Shown here: in pieces, positions 39,902 to 49,499 of the stretch
How the letters are laid out: each line of letters starts with the position of its first letter
Numbering within the stretch: position 1 is the first letter of the stretch
NCBI RefSeq assembly: GCF_900105115.1
Contig: NZ_FNRV01000001.1
Coordinates: 3,023,501-3,087,500 of the forward strand
Length of the DNA: 64,000 nucleotides
Direction of reading: 5' to 3'
DNA from: Pseudomonas mohnii
GTDB lineage: Bacteria; Pseudomonadota; Gammaproteobacteria; Pseudomonadales; Pseudomonadaceae
Notes under the pieces: generated by a model
Told to the model about the DNA's origin: nothing
The model's database searches: none
The model's input: only the letters and a program-made list of their open reading frames with translations
Position numbers and translations under genes: made by a program

Positions 39902-40792
39902 TTACCTCGCCCCCGCAAACACCTCCCCCAACCAATCCACAAACACACGAACCCGTGGCGACAGGTGGCGGTTGTGGGGATAAAGCACTGACACCGGCAT
40001 CGGCGGCGGTGGTGTCTCGGTGAGGACTTCCTTCACCAGGCCCTGGGCGATTTGCGTTTCCATCCGGTAGTGCGGGCACTGGATAAGCCCCAGCCCCGCA
40101 ATCGCCGAGGCGGCGTAGATTTCTGCGCCAAACACCGAAATGCCGCCCTCGATGGCCACTTCCTTGAGCTCGCCATCGACCATGAATTCGAACGGGAACA
40201 ACTTGGCGGTGGTGCGGGAAACGTAGTTCACCGCCCTGTGGTTTTTCAGGTCATCGAGACTGTGCGGTTCGCCGTATTGGCGCAGGTAGGCCGGGCTGGC
40301 GCAGGTGATCTGGCGCAGGCTGGCGACGCGTTTGCCGATCAGGGTCGAGTCGCTCAACGTGCCGGCGCGCAGCACGCAGTCGACGCCTTCGGCGATCAGG
40401 TCGACAAAACGGTCGGCCTCGCTGATCGACAGTTCGATGTCCGGGTATAGCGCCATGAATGGCGGCAGGGCCGGGATCACGAAGTGCCTGGCCAAAGTGC
40501 CGTGCAGGTCGACCCGCAAGCGGCCTTTGGGCGCCACGCCGCGAAACGCCAGCTCAGCCTCTTCCAGCTCCGCCAGCAACTGCACGCAACGCGGGTAGTA
40601 GGCCTCGCCATCCAGCGTCGGCCGCACCTTGCGCGTACTGCGCTCCAGCAACCGCGTTCCCAGCCAGGCTTCGAATTGGTTCAGCGTGTGGGTCAGGGTC
40701 GCGCGCGGCAGGTTCAGGTCATCCGCCGCCAGGGTGAAGCTGCTGCGCTCATAGATTCGCACGAACACCTTCATCGCTTTGACTTGATCCAC
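39902..40792 (-). CDS. LysR-family transcriptional regulator
   Basis: The 296-residue regulator starts MDQVKAMKVFVRIYERSSFTLAADDLNLPRATLTHTLNQFEAWLGTRLL, a LysR helix-turn-helix, and has the usual effector-binding half. It is divergently transcribed from the SDR gene across 122 bases, the classical layout in which a LysR protein controls the neighbouring gene. Similar regulator/SDR pairs are common in Pseudomonas; the inducer is unknown. Confidence 0.88.
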   Translation of the reverse strand: MDQVKAMKVFVRIYERSSFTLAADDLNLPRATLTHTLNQFEAWLGTRLLERSTRKVRPTLDGEAYYPRCVQLLAELEEAELAFRGVAPKGRLRVDLHGTLARHFVIPALPPFMALYPDIELSISEADRFVDLIAEGVDCVLRAGTLSDSTLIGKRVASLRQITCASPAYLRQYGEPHSLDDLKNHRAVNYVSRTTAKLFPFEFMVDGELKEVAIEGGISVFGAEIYAASAIAGLGLIQCPHYRMETQIAQGLVKEVLTETPPPPMPVSVLYPHNRHLSPRVRVFVDWLGEVFAGAR

Positions 40793-40914
40793 GCTGAACT
40801 CCTGACGCTCGATTGTTGGCGATTATTGAACAGTCAAGGCAACTCTCGTGCATTTATCGGCCTGAGTAAACATGTGAAATTGGCGCCACTCCCCCATCAA
40901 CAGGAACCCTCGCC

Positions 40915-41655
40915 ATGACTACCCAGACTTCGAAAGTTGCCATCGTGACCGGCGCCTCCCGCGGCATCGGCGCGGTCATCGCCAAACAGCTGGCCGGCGT
41001 AGGTTTTGCCGTCGTCATCAACTACGCCAACAGCGCCACCGAAGCGTCAAAACGGGTGGTGGAATTGCGTCAGGCCGGCCATCAGGCCATCGCGATCAAG
41101 GCGGATGTGGCCAACGCCGAGGACGTGCGCCGGATGTTCGATGAGGCCGAAACACAGCTGGGCAAGGTTGATGTACTGGTCAACAACGCCGGCATTCTCA
41201 AGGTCATGCCGTTGGCGCAACACAGTGATGAACTGTTCGAGCAGACCTTCAACATCCACGCGCGCGGCACCTTCAACACCCTGCGTGAGGCGGCCACGCG
41301 CCTGAACGACGGCGGGCGGATCATCAACTTCTCCAGCAGCACCGTCGGCCTGAACCTGCCGGGTTACGCCGTGTACATCGCCAGCAAAGCGGCGGTGGAA
41401 TCCCTGACCCAAGTGTTCGCCAAGGAAATGCGCGGTCGCAACATCACCGTCAATGCGGTGGCACCGGGCCCGGTGGCGACTGACCTGTTCCTGCACGGCA
41501 AGAGCGAAGAGCAGATCCAGACCTTCGCCAAAATGGCGCCACTGGAGCGCCTGGGCCAGCCGGAAGATATTGCCCGAGTGGTGTCGTTTCTGGCCGGGCC
41601 GGATTCGTCCTGGGTCAATGGGCAGATACTGCGGGTCAATGGTGGGTTGGTTTAA
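40915..41655 (+). CDS. Short-chain dehydrogenase/reductase
   Basis: The 246-residue oxidoreductase shows the NAD(P) motif GASRGIGAV, NNAGIL, the catalytic Ser in NFSSSTVGL and YxxxK as YIASKAAVE, with the C-terminal GQILRVNGGLV. The Tyr is the residue in VYIASKAA. Substrate unknown. It is divergent from the LysR gene at 39902-40792, which probably regulates it. A perfect inverted repeat follows at 41677-41706. Confidence 0.9.
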   Translation: MTTQTSKVAIVTGASRGIGAVIAKQLAGVGFAVVINYANSATEASKRVVELRQAGHQAIAIKADVANAEDVRRMFDEAETQLGKVDVLVNNAGILKVMPLAQHSDELFEQTFNIHARGTFNTLREAATRLNDGGRIINFSSSTVGLNLPGYAVYIASKAAVESLTQVFAKEMRGRNITVNAVAPGPVATDLFLHGKSEEQIQTFAKMAPLERLGQPEDIARVVSFLAGPDSSWVNGQILRVNGGLV

Positions 41656-41676
41656 GCTGCTGTGGAGGCAGGCTAG

Positions 41677-41706
41677 ACGCCTTCGCTGGCAAGCCAGCGA
41701 AGGCGG
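41677..41706. repeat. REP-like palindrome
   Basis: CGCCTTCGCTGGC and GCCAGCGAAGGCG are perfectly complementary around AA. It lies between the SDR gene and the small membrane protein and has no T-tract. Confidence 0.7.
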
Positions 41707-41741
41707 CCTCAAAAGCAGCACACCACTGGAGGAAATACCCG

Positions 41742-42002
41742 ATGCACACCACCATCATCATCACCTTCGGCCTGATCCTCCTGGCGCTGATGCTGTTCAT
41801 CGGCGAGAAAATCGGCTTCACCCGCCAGACCCTGGCCTACGGCTTTGTCGCGCTGTGGCTGGCGCTCACACTGATCAATTCCGCGGTCGGCATGGTTCAC
41901 GCCGGCCAGCCATTGAGCACCGAAGTGGTGGTCGGCACCGTGGTGTTCAGCGTCCCGGTGGCGGCGCTGGTGTTGTTCATGGTGCTGACCACCGAAACCT
42001 GA
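41742..42002 (+). CDS. Small integral membrane protein (86 aa)
   Basis: I do not recognise a named family. The product consists of three hydrophobic segments (about 4-20, 32-50 and 62-82) with short polar loops (GEKIGFTRQT, HAGQPLSTE), so it is an inner-membrane protein. GGAGG lies 8 bases before the ATG. It is convergent with betT, the two stops being 8 bases apart. Nothing in the sequence gives its role. Confidence 0.75.
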   Translation: MHTTIIITFGLILLALMLFIGEKIGFTRQTLAYGFVALWLALTLINSAVGMVHAGQPLSTEVVVGTVVFSVPVAALVLFMVLTTET

Positions 42003-42010
42003 GCCTGCGA

Positions 42011-44005
42011 TCAACGCACCAGATGCAGGAATTGCATGTGCCGCTCGTACTGATCAAGGATGTCGTTGATGATCTGCTCCTTGGTGTAGCCCACCAGATC
42101 GTAGTTCTGACTGCCCTCGCTCAAATGCACTTCGGCCCGGTAATAACGACGGTTGTTGAGCTCCTTGGAGCCCATGCCGCCACGGGCAAATGACGGCGTG
42201 AAGTAGCCACGCATCTGCACCTGATAGATAAACGGATGCTCGTCACCGTGACCGATTTCCAGGCTGACGTTGTCATTGGCCGGGTCCGGCTGCGTGACGA
42301 CCTTCAGGCCCTTTTCGACGAACACCGCCGAGACTTCTTCAATGGCCGGGCGCACCGTCGAATCGAGGAAGCGATAGACCTCGTCCCGCGACGGGAAATG
42401 CACCGCCTGGCTCAAGCGCTGACGCCAACCGCCACGCCGCGAGCCGGACACCGGCGCCAGGGAATGCAACTGTGCGATCTGCTTTTGCGATTCGAGATAA
42501 AACGCTTTGTGCAGCCCCCACATCATCAACAGCAAAATCAGCGAGAACGGCAGCGAAGTCAGCACCACCGCCGACTTCAGCGCATCGATGCTGCCGGAGA
42601 ACAGCAGCGCACTGGTCACCAGCGCGGTCATCGCGCCCCAGAACACCCGCAGCCATTTCGGCCCGTCTTCATCCGGGTTGCCGCCCTTGGCGGACAGCGT
42701 CGACAACACCACCGTGCCGGAGTCGGCCGAGGTGACGAAGAACACGAAGCTGATGAACACCGTGACCGCAATCACGGTCTTGCTCCACGGGTAGGTTTCC
42801 AGCAGCAGGTAAAGGGTCATCGACGGGTTATCGATGGCTGACATGCCCAGCGCACTCATGCCGTGGTTGAGCACTTGATCGATGGCGCTGTTGCCGAAGA
42901 TCGACATCCACGCCAGGGTGAAACCGAGCGGGATCAGCAGTACGCCGAAGACGAATTCGCGGATGGTGCGGCCACGGGAAATCCGCGCGATGAACAAGCC
43001 CACGAACGGCGACCACGCAATCCACCAGGCCCAATAGAACACCGTCCAGCCGCCGAGCCAGTCGCTGGGTTTGTCGTAGGCATACAGGTCGAAACTCTTC
43101 ATCGGCAAGGCGCCGAGGTAGTCGCCGATATTCTGGATCAAGGTATTGAGCAGATGCTGCGTCGGGCCGGCGAACAACACGAACAGCAGCAACGCGCAGG
43201 CCAGCAGCATGTTGATGTCGGACATGACCCGCACGCCCTTGTCGACGCCGGAGACGGCAACGATGATCGCCGCCCCCATCATCAGCGTGATCAGGCCGAC
43301 CTGAATCCACTGGGTGTGGGCGATGCCGAACAGGTAGTCCAGGCCCGAGTTGAGGTGCAGTACCCCAAAGCCCATGTCCGCACCGAGACCGAACACCGTG
43401 GCGATGATGCCGAAGCCATCCACCGCGTAGCCGATCGGCCCGTTGATGCGCTTGCCAATCAGCGGATACAGCGCCGAACGCAGGGCCAGCGGCAGGTTAT
43501 GGCGGTAGGCGAAATAGGCCAGCGCCATGCCCACGAAAGCGAACACTCCCCAGCCGTGCAGACCCCAGTGCAGGAACAAAATCTGCATCGCCTGACGCGC
43601 CGCGTCCGCCGTGCCGGCCTCGCCCTGGGGTGGCTGCAGCATGTGGGTCAGCGGTTCGGACACACAGAAGAAAAACAGGGTGATGCTGATGCCGGCGGCG
43701 AACAACATGCCCGCCCAGGACAGGTAGCTGAACTCGGGCTCGTCGTGGTCGGCACCGAGCTTGATCTTGCCGTAGCCGGACAAGGCGGTGACCACCACGA
43801 AGACCAGATACAGCGTCATCGCCAGCATGTAGTACCAGCCGACCGTGTTGGCCGCCCAGTTTTGCGCCGCCAGCAACCAGGCACCGGCCTGTTCGGGCAG
43901 GGCGATGACCACGACGCCGAACAACAGAATGAAACTCGCCGCGAAGTAAAACACCGGCGGATTCATGCGGACCAGGCCGCTTGGAGGAAGGGACGATGCA
44001 CTCAT
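42011..44005 (-). CDS. betT: Choline/betaine transporter BetT (BCCT family)
   Basis: The 664-residue secondary transporter has twelve expected transmembrane helices and the BCCT core WTVFYWAWWIAWSPFVGLFIARISRGRTIREFVFGVLL, followed by a cytosolic C-terminal tail of about 150 residues of the type that senses osmolarity. It imports choline for glycine betaine synthesis. A sequence matching the BetI operator core stands upstream at 44109-44118, which supports the choline assignment. No bet genes are next to it. Confidence 0.93.
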   Translation of the reverse strand: MSASSLPPSGLVRMNPPVFYFAASFILLFGVVVIALPEQAGAWLLAAQNWAANTVGWYYMLAMTLYLVFVVVTALSGYGKIKLGADHDEPEFSYLSWAGMLFAAGISITLFFFCVSEPLTHMLQPPQGEAGTADAARQAMQILFLHWGLHGWGVFAFVGMALAYFAYRHNLPLALRSALYPLIGKRINGPIGYAVDGFGIIATVFGLGADMGFGVLHLNSGLDYLFGIAHTQWIQVGLITLMMGAAIIVAVSGVDKGVRVMSDINMLLACALLLFVLFAGPTQHLLNTLIQNIGDYLGALPMKSFDLYAYDKPSDWLGGWTVFYWAWWIAWSPFVGLFIARISRGRTIREFVFGVLLIPLGFTLAWMSIFGNSAIDQVLNHGMSALGMSAIDNPSMTLYLLLETYPWSKTVIAVTVFISFVFFVTSADSGTVVLSTLSAKGGNPDEDGPKWLRVFWGAMTALVTSALLFSGSIDALKSAVVLTSLPFSLILLLMMWGLHKAFYLESQKQIAQLHSLAPVSGSRRGGWRQRLSQAVHFPSRDEVYRFLDSTVRPAIEEVSAVFVEKGLKVVTQPDPANDNVSLEIGHGDEHPFIYQVQMRGYFTPSFARGGMGSKELNNRRYYRAEVHLSEGSQNYDLVGYTKEQIINDILDQYERHMQFLHLVR

Positions 44006-44103
44006 GAACGGTGCACCTCGACGGGGTAAAACGTGGCTGTAGAAATCGGACTCAGCAAAGGCAAGCCTCCTGTTGTGAGCGGGCGGCGAACCACCGGTTT
44101 AAC

Positions 44104-44123
44104 TTGAATGAACGTTCAATTTA
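44104..44123. promoter_or_regulatory. Candidate BetI operator upstream of betT
   Basis: TTGAATGAACGTTCAATTTA contains the perfect ten-base palindrome TGAACGTTCA at 44109-44118, the core recognised by the choline-sensing repressor BetI. It lies about 100 bases upstream of the betT start. The rest of the 349-base gap 44006-44354 holds a REP doublet and otherwise nothing that I can identify. Confidence 0.6.
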
Positions 44124-44245
44124 AACATGGATAGGGTGCTAAGGACTAATCGCAGGGCTCGGCGGTCGTTTTCCTGTGCCCGTTCAAGGAAGGGTATGAG
44201 GCAGGATTAAATCAACGCCGTCAGCTCGATTTGGCATGAAATCCA

Positions 44246-44325
44246 ATCGCGAGCAAGCTCGCCCCTACAGTGGATCTTCAGTGAACACCCGAGAATCCTG
44301 TGGGAGCCAGCCTGCTCGCGATGAG
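44246..44325. repeat. REP doublet
   Basis: Arms AATCGCGAGCAAGCTCGCCC and GGGAGCCAGCCTGCTCGCGAT are related but carry different stem bases; the second mixes the CAGCCTG type with the CTCGCGAT end. Confidence 0.75.
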
Positions 44326-44354
44326 GGCCTGTCAGTCAGCCAGGCTTTCTGGAA

Positions 44355-45281
44355 TTACTTCTGCGCCCCATCGTCATGCTGCAGATTCGCCTGAGTCACG
44401 TTGCTGCCCGCCGGCACGCTGCGGGTCAGCCAGACGTTGCCGCCAATGGTCGAACCCTTGCCGATGGTGATCCGCCCCAGAATCGTCGCGCCGGCGTAGA
44501 TCACCACGTCATCCTCGACAATCGGGTGACGCGGCTGACCCTTCTGCAATTGACCGTCTTCGTCCGCCGGGAAGCGCTTGGCGCCCAGGGTCACGGCCTG
44601 ATAAATCCGTACGCGCTCGCCAATGATGGCCGTCTCGCCGATCACCACGCCTGTCCCGTGGTCGATGAAGAAACTGCGACCGATCTGCGCGCCGGGGTGT
44701 ATGTCGATACCGGTGGCCGAGTGGGCGATTTCCGCACTGATCCGCGCCAGCAACGGCAACCCGGCGCGATACAAATGGTGGGCCAGGCGATGGTGAATCA
44801 CCGCCAGAATCCCCGGATAGCACAGCAATACTTCATCGACGCTGCGCGCCGCCGGGTCACCGTGATAGGCGGCCAGAACGTCGGTGTCCAGCAGGCTGCG
44901 CAACCCCGGCAACGCGAGGGCGAAGTCCTGGATGATCTGGAGGGTCCTGGCCTCGACCTCGGTGTCGACCTGGGTACTGTGGCGCGCGGCATAGCGCAAT
45001 TCGAGCCGTGCCTGAGCCAGCAAGGCGTTCAAGGCGACGTCGAGGGTATGGCCGACGTAGAAGTCTTCACTTTCCTCGCGCAGGTCCACTGGCCCCAGGC
45101 GCATCGGAAACAGCGCGCCGCACAGGGCTTCGAGAATCTCCGCCATGGCGGCGCGGGACGGCAACTCGCGCCCTCCCTGCTCGGTGCTGGCACGGCCGTT
45201 TTGCGCGCGCCACTGGTCACGGGCCGTGCGCAGCTGGCTGACGATGCTCTGCAATTGCCAATGGCTGGAACGCTCACTCAC
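44355..45281 (-). CDS. epsC: Serine O-acetyltransferase EpsC (CysE-type)
   Basis: The 308-residue left-handed beta-helix acetyltransferase makes O-acetylserine, the carbon acceptor for sulfide in cysteine synthesis. The hexapeptide core is clear (GIDIHPGAQIGRSFFIDHGTGVVIGETAIIGERVRIYQAVTLGAKRF, then IVEDDVVIYAGATILGRITIGKGSTIGGNVWL). It is divergent from dcyD, placing cysteine synthesis beside cysteine breakdown and cystine import. The long N-terminal helical region is normal for the EpsC branch. Confidence 0.93.
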   Translation of the reverse strand: MSERSSHWQLQSIVSQLRTARDQWRAQNGRASTEQGGRELPSRAAMAEILEALCGALFPMRLGPVDLREESEDFYVGHTLDVALNALLAQARLELRYAARHSTQVDTEVEARTLQIIQDFALALPGLRSLLDTDVLAAYHGDPAARSVDEVLLCYPGILAVIHHRLAHHLYRAGLPLLARISAEIAHSATGIDIHPGAQIGRSFFIDHGTGVVIGETAIIGERVRIYQAVTLGAKRFPADEDGQLQKGQPRHPIVEDDVVIYAGATILGRITIGKGSTIGGNVWLTRSVPAGSNVTQANLQHDDGAQK

Positions 45282-45373
45282 GGTAAAAACTCCTCACGGG
45301 CGGCCGGACAGTCTGGCCGCGTCACCGGCAATTACTTTACGGCAAGGTCTGCAAGCCAAATTAAGAACCAATT

Positions 45374-45389
45374 GTGCTGTGTTAAGCAC
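45374..45389. promoter_or_regulatory. Inverted repeat in the epsC/dcyD divergent region
   Basis: GTGCT and AGCAC flank six bases (GTGTTA). The position between divergent sulfur genes is where a shared operator would lie, but I cannot name the protein. Confidence 0.35.
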
Positions 45390-45478
45390 CGTTGGCTATA
45401 AGCGATCGGCGGTTGGCGGTTGCCCCTTCAAATAGGCGTGCCTATAGTCCACACATCTCCCACCGCCAGTACGGAACC

Positions 45479-46507
45479 ATGTTCAATCAAGAGCCGTTCA
45501 ATCAAGAGCCGATCAAACAACAGCTTGCTCGCTTTAACCGTCTCGACCTGCTCGGTCAGCCCACCGCCCTGGAAAAACTCGAACGCCTGTCGACCTGGCT
45601 AGGGCGCGACGTCTATGTCAAACGCGATGACCTGACACCCCTGGCCATGGGCGGCAACAAGCTGCGCAAACTCGAGTACCTGGCCGCCGATGCCCTGGCG
45701 CAAGGTGCCGACACCTTGATCACCGCAGGCGCGATTCAGTCCAACCATGTGCGCCAGACCGCCGCCATTGCCGCCAAACTGGGCCTGGGCTGTGTAGCGC
45801 TGTTGGAAAATCCCCTCGGCACCGACGACGCCAACTACCTCGGCAATGGCAATCGGCTGTTGCTGGACCTGTTCGATGCCAAGGTCGAACAGGTGGAAAA
45901 CCTCGACAATGCCGACGAGCAATTGCACGCCCTGGCCGCTCGCTTGCGCAGCAATGGCAAAAAACCGTACCTGGTGCCGATTGGCGGCTCCAATGCGCTG
46001 GGTGCCCTGGGTTATGTGCGTGCCGGGTTGGAACTGGCGGAACAGATCAAGGACACCGGCCTGAATTTCGCCGCCGTGGTCCTGGCCTCGGGCAGCGCCG
46101 GGACCCACAGCGGCCTGGCATTGGCCCTGAGTGAAGCACTGCCGGATTTGCCAGTAATTGGCGTTACGGTCTCCCGCAGCGATGAGGACCAGCGGCCGAA
46201 GGTACAGGGCCTGGCCGAGCGCACCGCCGAGTTGCTGGGCGTGAGCCTGCCGAAGAGCTTCAAGGTCGAGTTGTGGGACGAGTATTTCGCGCCGCGTTAC
46301 GGCGAACCGAATGCCGGGACACTGGCGGCGGTGAAGCTGATGGCGAGTCAGGAAGGCCTGCTGCTCGACCCGGTCTACACCGGCAAAGCCATGGCCGGGT
46401 TACTGGATGGCATCGGTCGTCAACGCTTCGACGAAGGCCCGATCATCTTCCTGCACACCGGTGGGGCGCCGGCGTTGTTTGCCTACACAGCATTTCTGAC
46501 TGACTGA
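45479..46507 (+). CDS. dcyD: D-cysteine desulfhydrase DcyD
   Basis: The 342-residue PLP enzyme cleaves D-cysteine to pyruvate, H2S and ammonia. The family stretch [26 protein letters not shown] carries the PLP lysine in GGNKLRK, and the phosphate-binding SAGTHSGLA follows. The frame is open 87 bases upstream, but this ATG gives a sensible N-terminus. The first residues are an exact duplication ([10 protein letters not shown]) from a 15-base tandem repeat. It stands upstream of the tcy cystine transport genes, a pairing known from enterobacteria (dcyD-yecSC) and Pseudomonas. Confidence 0.93.
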   Translation: MFNQEPFNQEPIKQQLARFNRLDLLGQPTALEKLERLSTWLGRDVYVKRDDLTPLAMGGNKLRKLEYLAADALAQGADTLITAGAIQSNHVRQTAAIAAKLGLGCVALLENPLGTDDANYLGNGNRLLLDLFDAKVEQVENLDNADEQLHALAARLRSNGKKPYLVPIGGSNALGALGYVRAGLELAEQIKDTGLNFAAVVLASGSAGTHSGLALALSEALPDLPVIGVTVSRSDEDQRPKVQGLAERTAELLGVSLPKSFKVELWDEYFAPRYGEPNAGTLAAVKLMASQEGLLLDPVYTGKAMAGLLDGIGRQRFDEGPIIFLHTGGAPALFAYTAFLTD

Positions 46508-46536
46508 CCCTGAGGCGAGGGACCTTGTCGGGACGG

Positions 46537-46560
46537 TGGGGGGTGCGAAGCGCCCCCCCA
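46537..46560 (+). terminator. Possible terminator after dcyD
   Basis: GGGGGG and CCCCCC around a TGCGAAGCG loop form a very stable hairpin 30 bases after the dcyD stop, but the T-tract is weak (ATTA). Confidence 0.45.
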
Positions 46561-46605
46561 TTACGGTTGAACGGCTATCCCAATCGAATAACAGTAGCCC
46601 ACCTA

Positions 46606-46624
46606 TTATTCCTTTATGGAATAA
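46606..46624. promoter_or_regulatory. Palindromic operator candidate upstream of tcyJ
   Basis: TTATTCC-TTTAT-GGAATAA is a perfect seven-base inverted repeat in an AT-rich stretch about 175 bases before tcyJ. A related site, TATTCG-TTAA-GGAATA, occurs at 63547-63562. CysB is the obvious candidate protein because the gene it precedes is a sulfur transporter, but I cannot confirm this. Confidence 0.45.
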
Positions 46625-46797
46625 CAAAAATATTATTGATTATTTTCTAATCTAATAACGCCATCATATAGTCATACCCCAGGCGAATTTGCAGCAAGAC
46701 GCATACGCTGCTTTAGGGCAGGATATCGCAGTCGCTCAAATCCCGAATTCGCCAACTTTCCTGAAGCGTCTTCCATAAGAAACCATAGGGGCTTGTC

Positions 46798-47592
46798 ATG
46801 AATTTTTCCGTACTACGTCGAAATCTGCTGGTGGGTTCGCTGGGCCTGGCGCTGGGCGTCGGCCTGCTGGGACAAGCGGTTGCCGGTGAGCAACTGCAAA
46901 AAATCAAGGACGCTGGCGTGATCAACGTCGGTCTGGAAGGCACTTACCCGCCGTTCAGTTTCGTCGACGCCGACGGCAAATTGACCGGCTTCGAAGTCGA
47001 GTTCTCCGAAGCCCTGGCCAAAGAGCTGGGCGTCAAGGTCAAACTGCAACCGACCAAATGGGACGGCATCCTCGCGGCGCTGGAATCCAAGCGTCTGGAC
47101 GCCGTGATCAACCAGGTGACCATCTCCGAAGAGCGCAAGAAGAAGTATGACTTCTCCGAGCCTTACACCGTTTCCGGGATTCAGGCGCTGACCCTGACCA
47201 AGAACAAGGACACCATCAAGACCGCCGCCGACCTGGCCGGCAAGAAAGTCGGCGTAGGCCTGGGCACCAACTACGAAGCGTGGGTGAAAGAGAATGTGCC
47301 CAAGGCTGACGTCCGTACCTACGAAGATGACCCGACCAAGTTCCAGGACCTGCGTGTCGGCCGTATCGACGCCATCCTGATCGACCGCCTCGCCGCGCTG
47401 GAATACGCCAAGAAAGCCAAGGACACTTCTGCCGCCGGCGAAGCCTTCTCGCGCCAGGAAGCCGGCATTGCCCTGCGCAAAGGCGAGCCTGAGCTGTTGG
47501 CCGCCGTGAACAAAGCCATCGACAAGCTGCGCGCCGACGGTACGCTGAAAAAGCTTTCGGAAAAATACTTCAGCGCTGACGTCACTCAATAA
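46798..47592 (+). CDS. tcyJ: Cystine ABC transporter substrate-binding protein
   Basis: The 264-residue periplasmic protein has a signal peptide (LLVGSLGLALGVGLLGQAVA) and the solute-binding core of the FliY/TcyJ type (VINVGLEGTYPPFSFVDADGKLTGFEVEFSEALAKELGVKVKLQPTKWDGILAALESKRLDAVINQVT). It captures L-cystine for the TcyL-TcyN importer. It ends with ATAATGG, so its stop overlaps the start of tcyL. A sulfur-type promoter is expected in the AT-rich region to its left. Confidence 0.93.
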   Translation: MNFSVLRRNLLVGSLGLALGVGLLGQAVAGEQLQKIKDAGVINVGLEGTYPPFSFVDADGKLTGFEVEFSEALAKELGVKVKLQPTKWDGILAALESKRLDAVINQVTISEERKKKYDFSEPYTVSGIQALTLTKNKDTIKTAADLAGKKVGVGLGTNYEAWVKENVPKADVRTYEDDPTKFQDLRVGRIDAILIDRLAALEYAKKAKDTSAAGEAFSRQEAGIALRKGEPELLAAVNKAIDKLRADGTLKKLSEKYFSADVTQ

Positions 47593-48257
47593 TGGAAGAA
47601 GCTTTTCAACTCGCACTGGACTCCCTGCCCTTCCTGCTCAAGGGGGCCTACTACACGGTCATCTTGAGCCTGGGCGGGATGTTCTTCGGCCTGGTGATGG
47701 GCTTCGGCCTGGCACTGATGCGCCTGTCGCGCTTCAAACTGGTGAGCTGGCTCGCCCGCATCTACGTGTCGTTCTTTCGCGGCACGCCGTTGCTGGTGCA
47801 ACTGTTCGTGATCTATTACGGCTTGCCGCAATTGGGCATGGAACTCGATCCGCTGCCGGCGGCCATGATCGGCTTCTCGCTGAACATGGCCGCCTACGCC
47901 TGTGAAATCCTGCGCGCCGCGATCAGTTCCATCGAGCGCGGCCAGTGGGAAGCGGCTGCCAGTATCGGCATGACCCGTGCGCAGACCCTGCGCCGGGCCA
48001 TCCTGCCGCAGGCGATGCGCACCGCATTGCCGCCGCTGGGCAACAGCTTCATTTCACTGGTCAAGGACACCGCCCTGGCAGCCACCATTCAGGTGCCGGA
48101 GCTGTTCCGTCAGGCGCAGCTGATTACCGCCCGTACCTTCGAAGTGTTCACCATGTATCTGGCCGCCGCGCTGATCTACTGGATTCTGGCCACGGTGCTG
48201 TCGCACCTGCAGAACCAGCTGGAAGCCCGGGTCAATCGGCACGACCAGGAGTCCTGA
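47592..48257 (+). CDS. tcyL: Cystine ABC transporter permease
   Basis: The 221-residue inner-membrane permease has the His/Glu/Gln type start ([35 protein letters not shown]) and the ATPase-contact loop [43 protein letters not shown]. It forms the cystine channel (YecS/TcyL). Its ATG shares a base with the tcyJ stop, and tcyN follows after 4 bases. Confidence 0.93.
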   Translation: MEEAFQLALDSLPFLLKGAYYTVILSLGGMFFGLVMGFGLALMRLSRFKLVSWLARIYVSFFRGTPLLVQLFVIYYGLPQLGMELDPLPAAMIGFSLNMAAYACEILRAAISSIERGQWEAAASIGMTRAQTLRRAILPQAMRTALPPLGNSFISLVKDTALAATIQVPELFRQAQLITARTFEVFTMYLAAALIYWILATVLSHLQNQLEARVNRHDQES

Positions 48258-48261
48258 CCCC

Positions 48262-49017
48262 ATGATTGTCGTGGAAAAACTGACAAAGCAGTTCAAGGGT
48301 CAAGTCGTGCTCAACGGCATCGATCTGCAAGTGAAGGAAGGTGAGGTCGTGGCGATCATCGGGCCGAGCGGCTCGGGCAAGACCACGTTCCTGCGTTGCC
48401 TGAACTTCCTGGAAGAACCCACCAGCGGCCGGATCAAGGTCGGCGACATCGAGATCGATACCAGCCGCCCGTTGAACCAGCAGCAGAGCCTGGTGCGCCG
48501 CTTGCGCCAGCACGTGGGCTTCGTGTTCCAGAACTTCAACCTGTTCCCCCATCGCACCGCCCTGGAAAACGTCATCGAAGGCCCGATCATCGTCAAGAAG
48601 GTCCCGCACGCCGACGCCGTTGCCCTGGGTAAAAAGCTGTTGGCCAGGGTCGGCCTGGCGGGCAAGGAAGACGCTTATCCGCGCCGCCTTTCGGGCGGTC
48701 AGCAACAACGCGTGGCCATTGCCCGTGCGCTGGCGATGGAACCTGAAGTGATCCTGTTCGACGAACCAACCTCGGCGCTCGACCCGGAGCTGGTAGGCGA
48801 AGTGCTCTCGACCATTCGCAGCCTGGCCGAGGAAAAACGCACCATGGTCATCGTCACCCACGAAATGGGCTTCGCCCGCGACGTGGCCAATCGCGTGGTG
48901 TTTTTCGACAAGGGCGTGATCGTCGAACAAGGCGAAGCAAAGGCGCTGTTTGCCCACCCTAAAGAAGAACGCACGAAACAATTTCTCAGCAAGTTTCTGA
49001 ACAACTCACACAACTAA
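48262..49017 (+). CDS. tcyN: Cystine ABC transporter ATPase
   Basis: The 251-residue ATPase of the polar amino-acid family has Walker [10 protein letters not shown], signature [16 protein letters not shown], Walker [17 protein letters not shown] and the H-loop [11 protein letters not shown]. It energises cystine import and is the last gene of tcyJLN (YecC/TcyN). A 482-base gap follows. Confidence 0.93.
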   Translation: MIVVEKLTKQFKGQVVLNGIDLQVKEGEVVAIIGPSGSGKTTFLRCLNFLEEPTSGRIKVGDIEIDTSRPLNQQQSLVRRLRQHVGFVFQNFNLFPHRTALENVIEGPIIVKKVPHADAVALGKKLLARVGLAGKEDAYPRRLSGGQQQRVAIARALAMEPEVILFDEPTSALDPELVGEVLSTIRSLAEEKRTMVIVTHEMGFARDVANRVVFFDKGVIVEQGEAKALFAHPKEERTKQFLSKFLNNSHN

Positions 49018-49499
49018 AAACCCTCGCAACAATCGCCAACTTCCAAGGAAGGAAGTTGCACCCCTCAATCAGCACCTCATTCACACACAAATAAACTGCA
49101 CAAACAATAGACCGCTTTTTGTCAGCGCGCGGGGTACATATATATATCCCGAAACAGACTCAATACGTCTGTAGCCCAAGAACGACCATGCCACCAACCA
49201 CCTCATTCCCTTGGCCCGAAGCCGCGTGACCTCTGGCCTTCATAGTCAATTTCGACGCACCAATAGCGTTTATTAACTGCACTGCGTAGGAACTTTCTGA
49301 ATAACAGATGATTTTGTATTTAACCAACTAACTCTATTGACACTTATTCAAGCGAACTCGTATCTAGTCTCCCACCGGCGTCACTCATCACGCTCACTCA
49401 TTATTTCAACTCAAAAGTAATGAACAGTTTTGCTGTTCGAAATTCACTTTCCCGTTTTTTAAGAAATGGACTTCGCTGCAAGACTTCAAGGAGACTTAA
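49018..49499 (+). promoter_or_regulatory. Long AT-rich upstream region with sigma-70-like promoter
   Basis: The 482-base gap is distinctly AT-richer than its flanks. A TTGACA at 49337-49342 with TATCTA 18 bases later (49361-49366) makes a good sigma-70 promoter for the next gene. A small hairpin (GAACAG/CTGTTC, 49422-49438) lies in the leader, and AAGGAG at 49488-49493 is a strong ribosome binding site. I see no gene in it. Confidence 0.5.
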
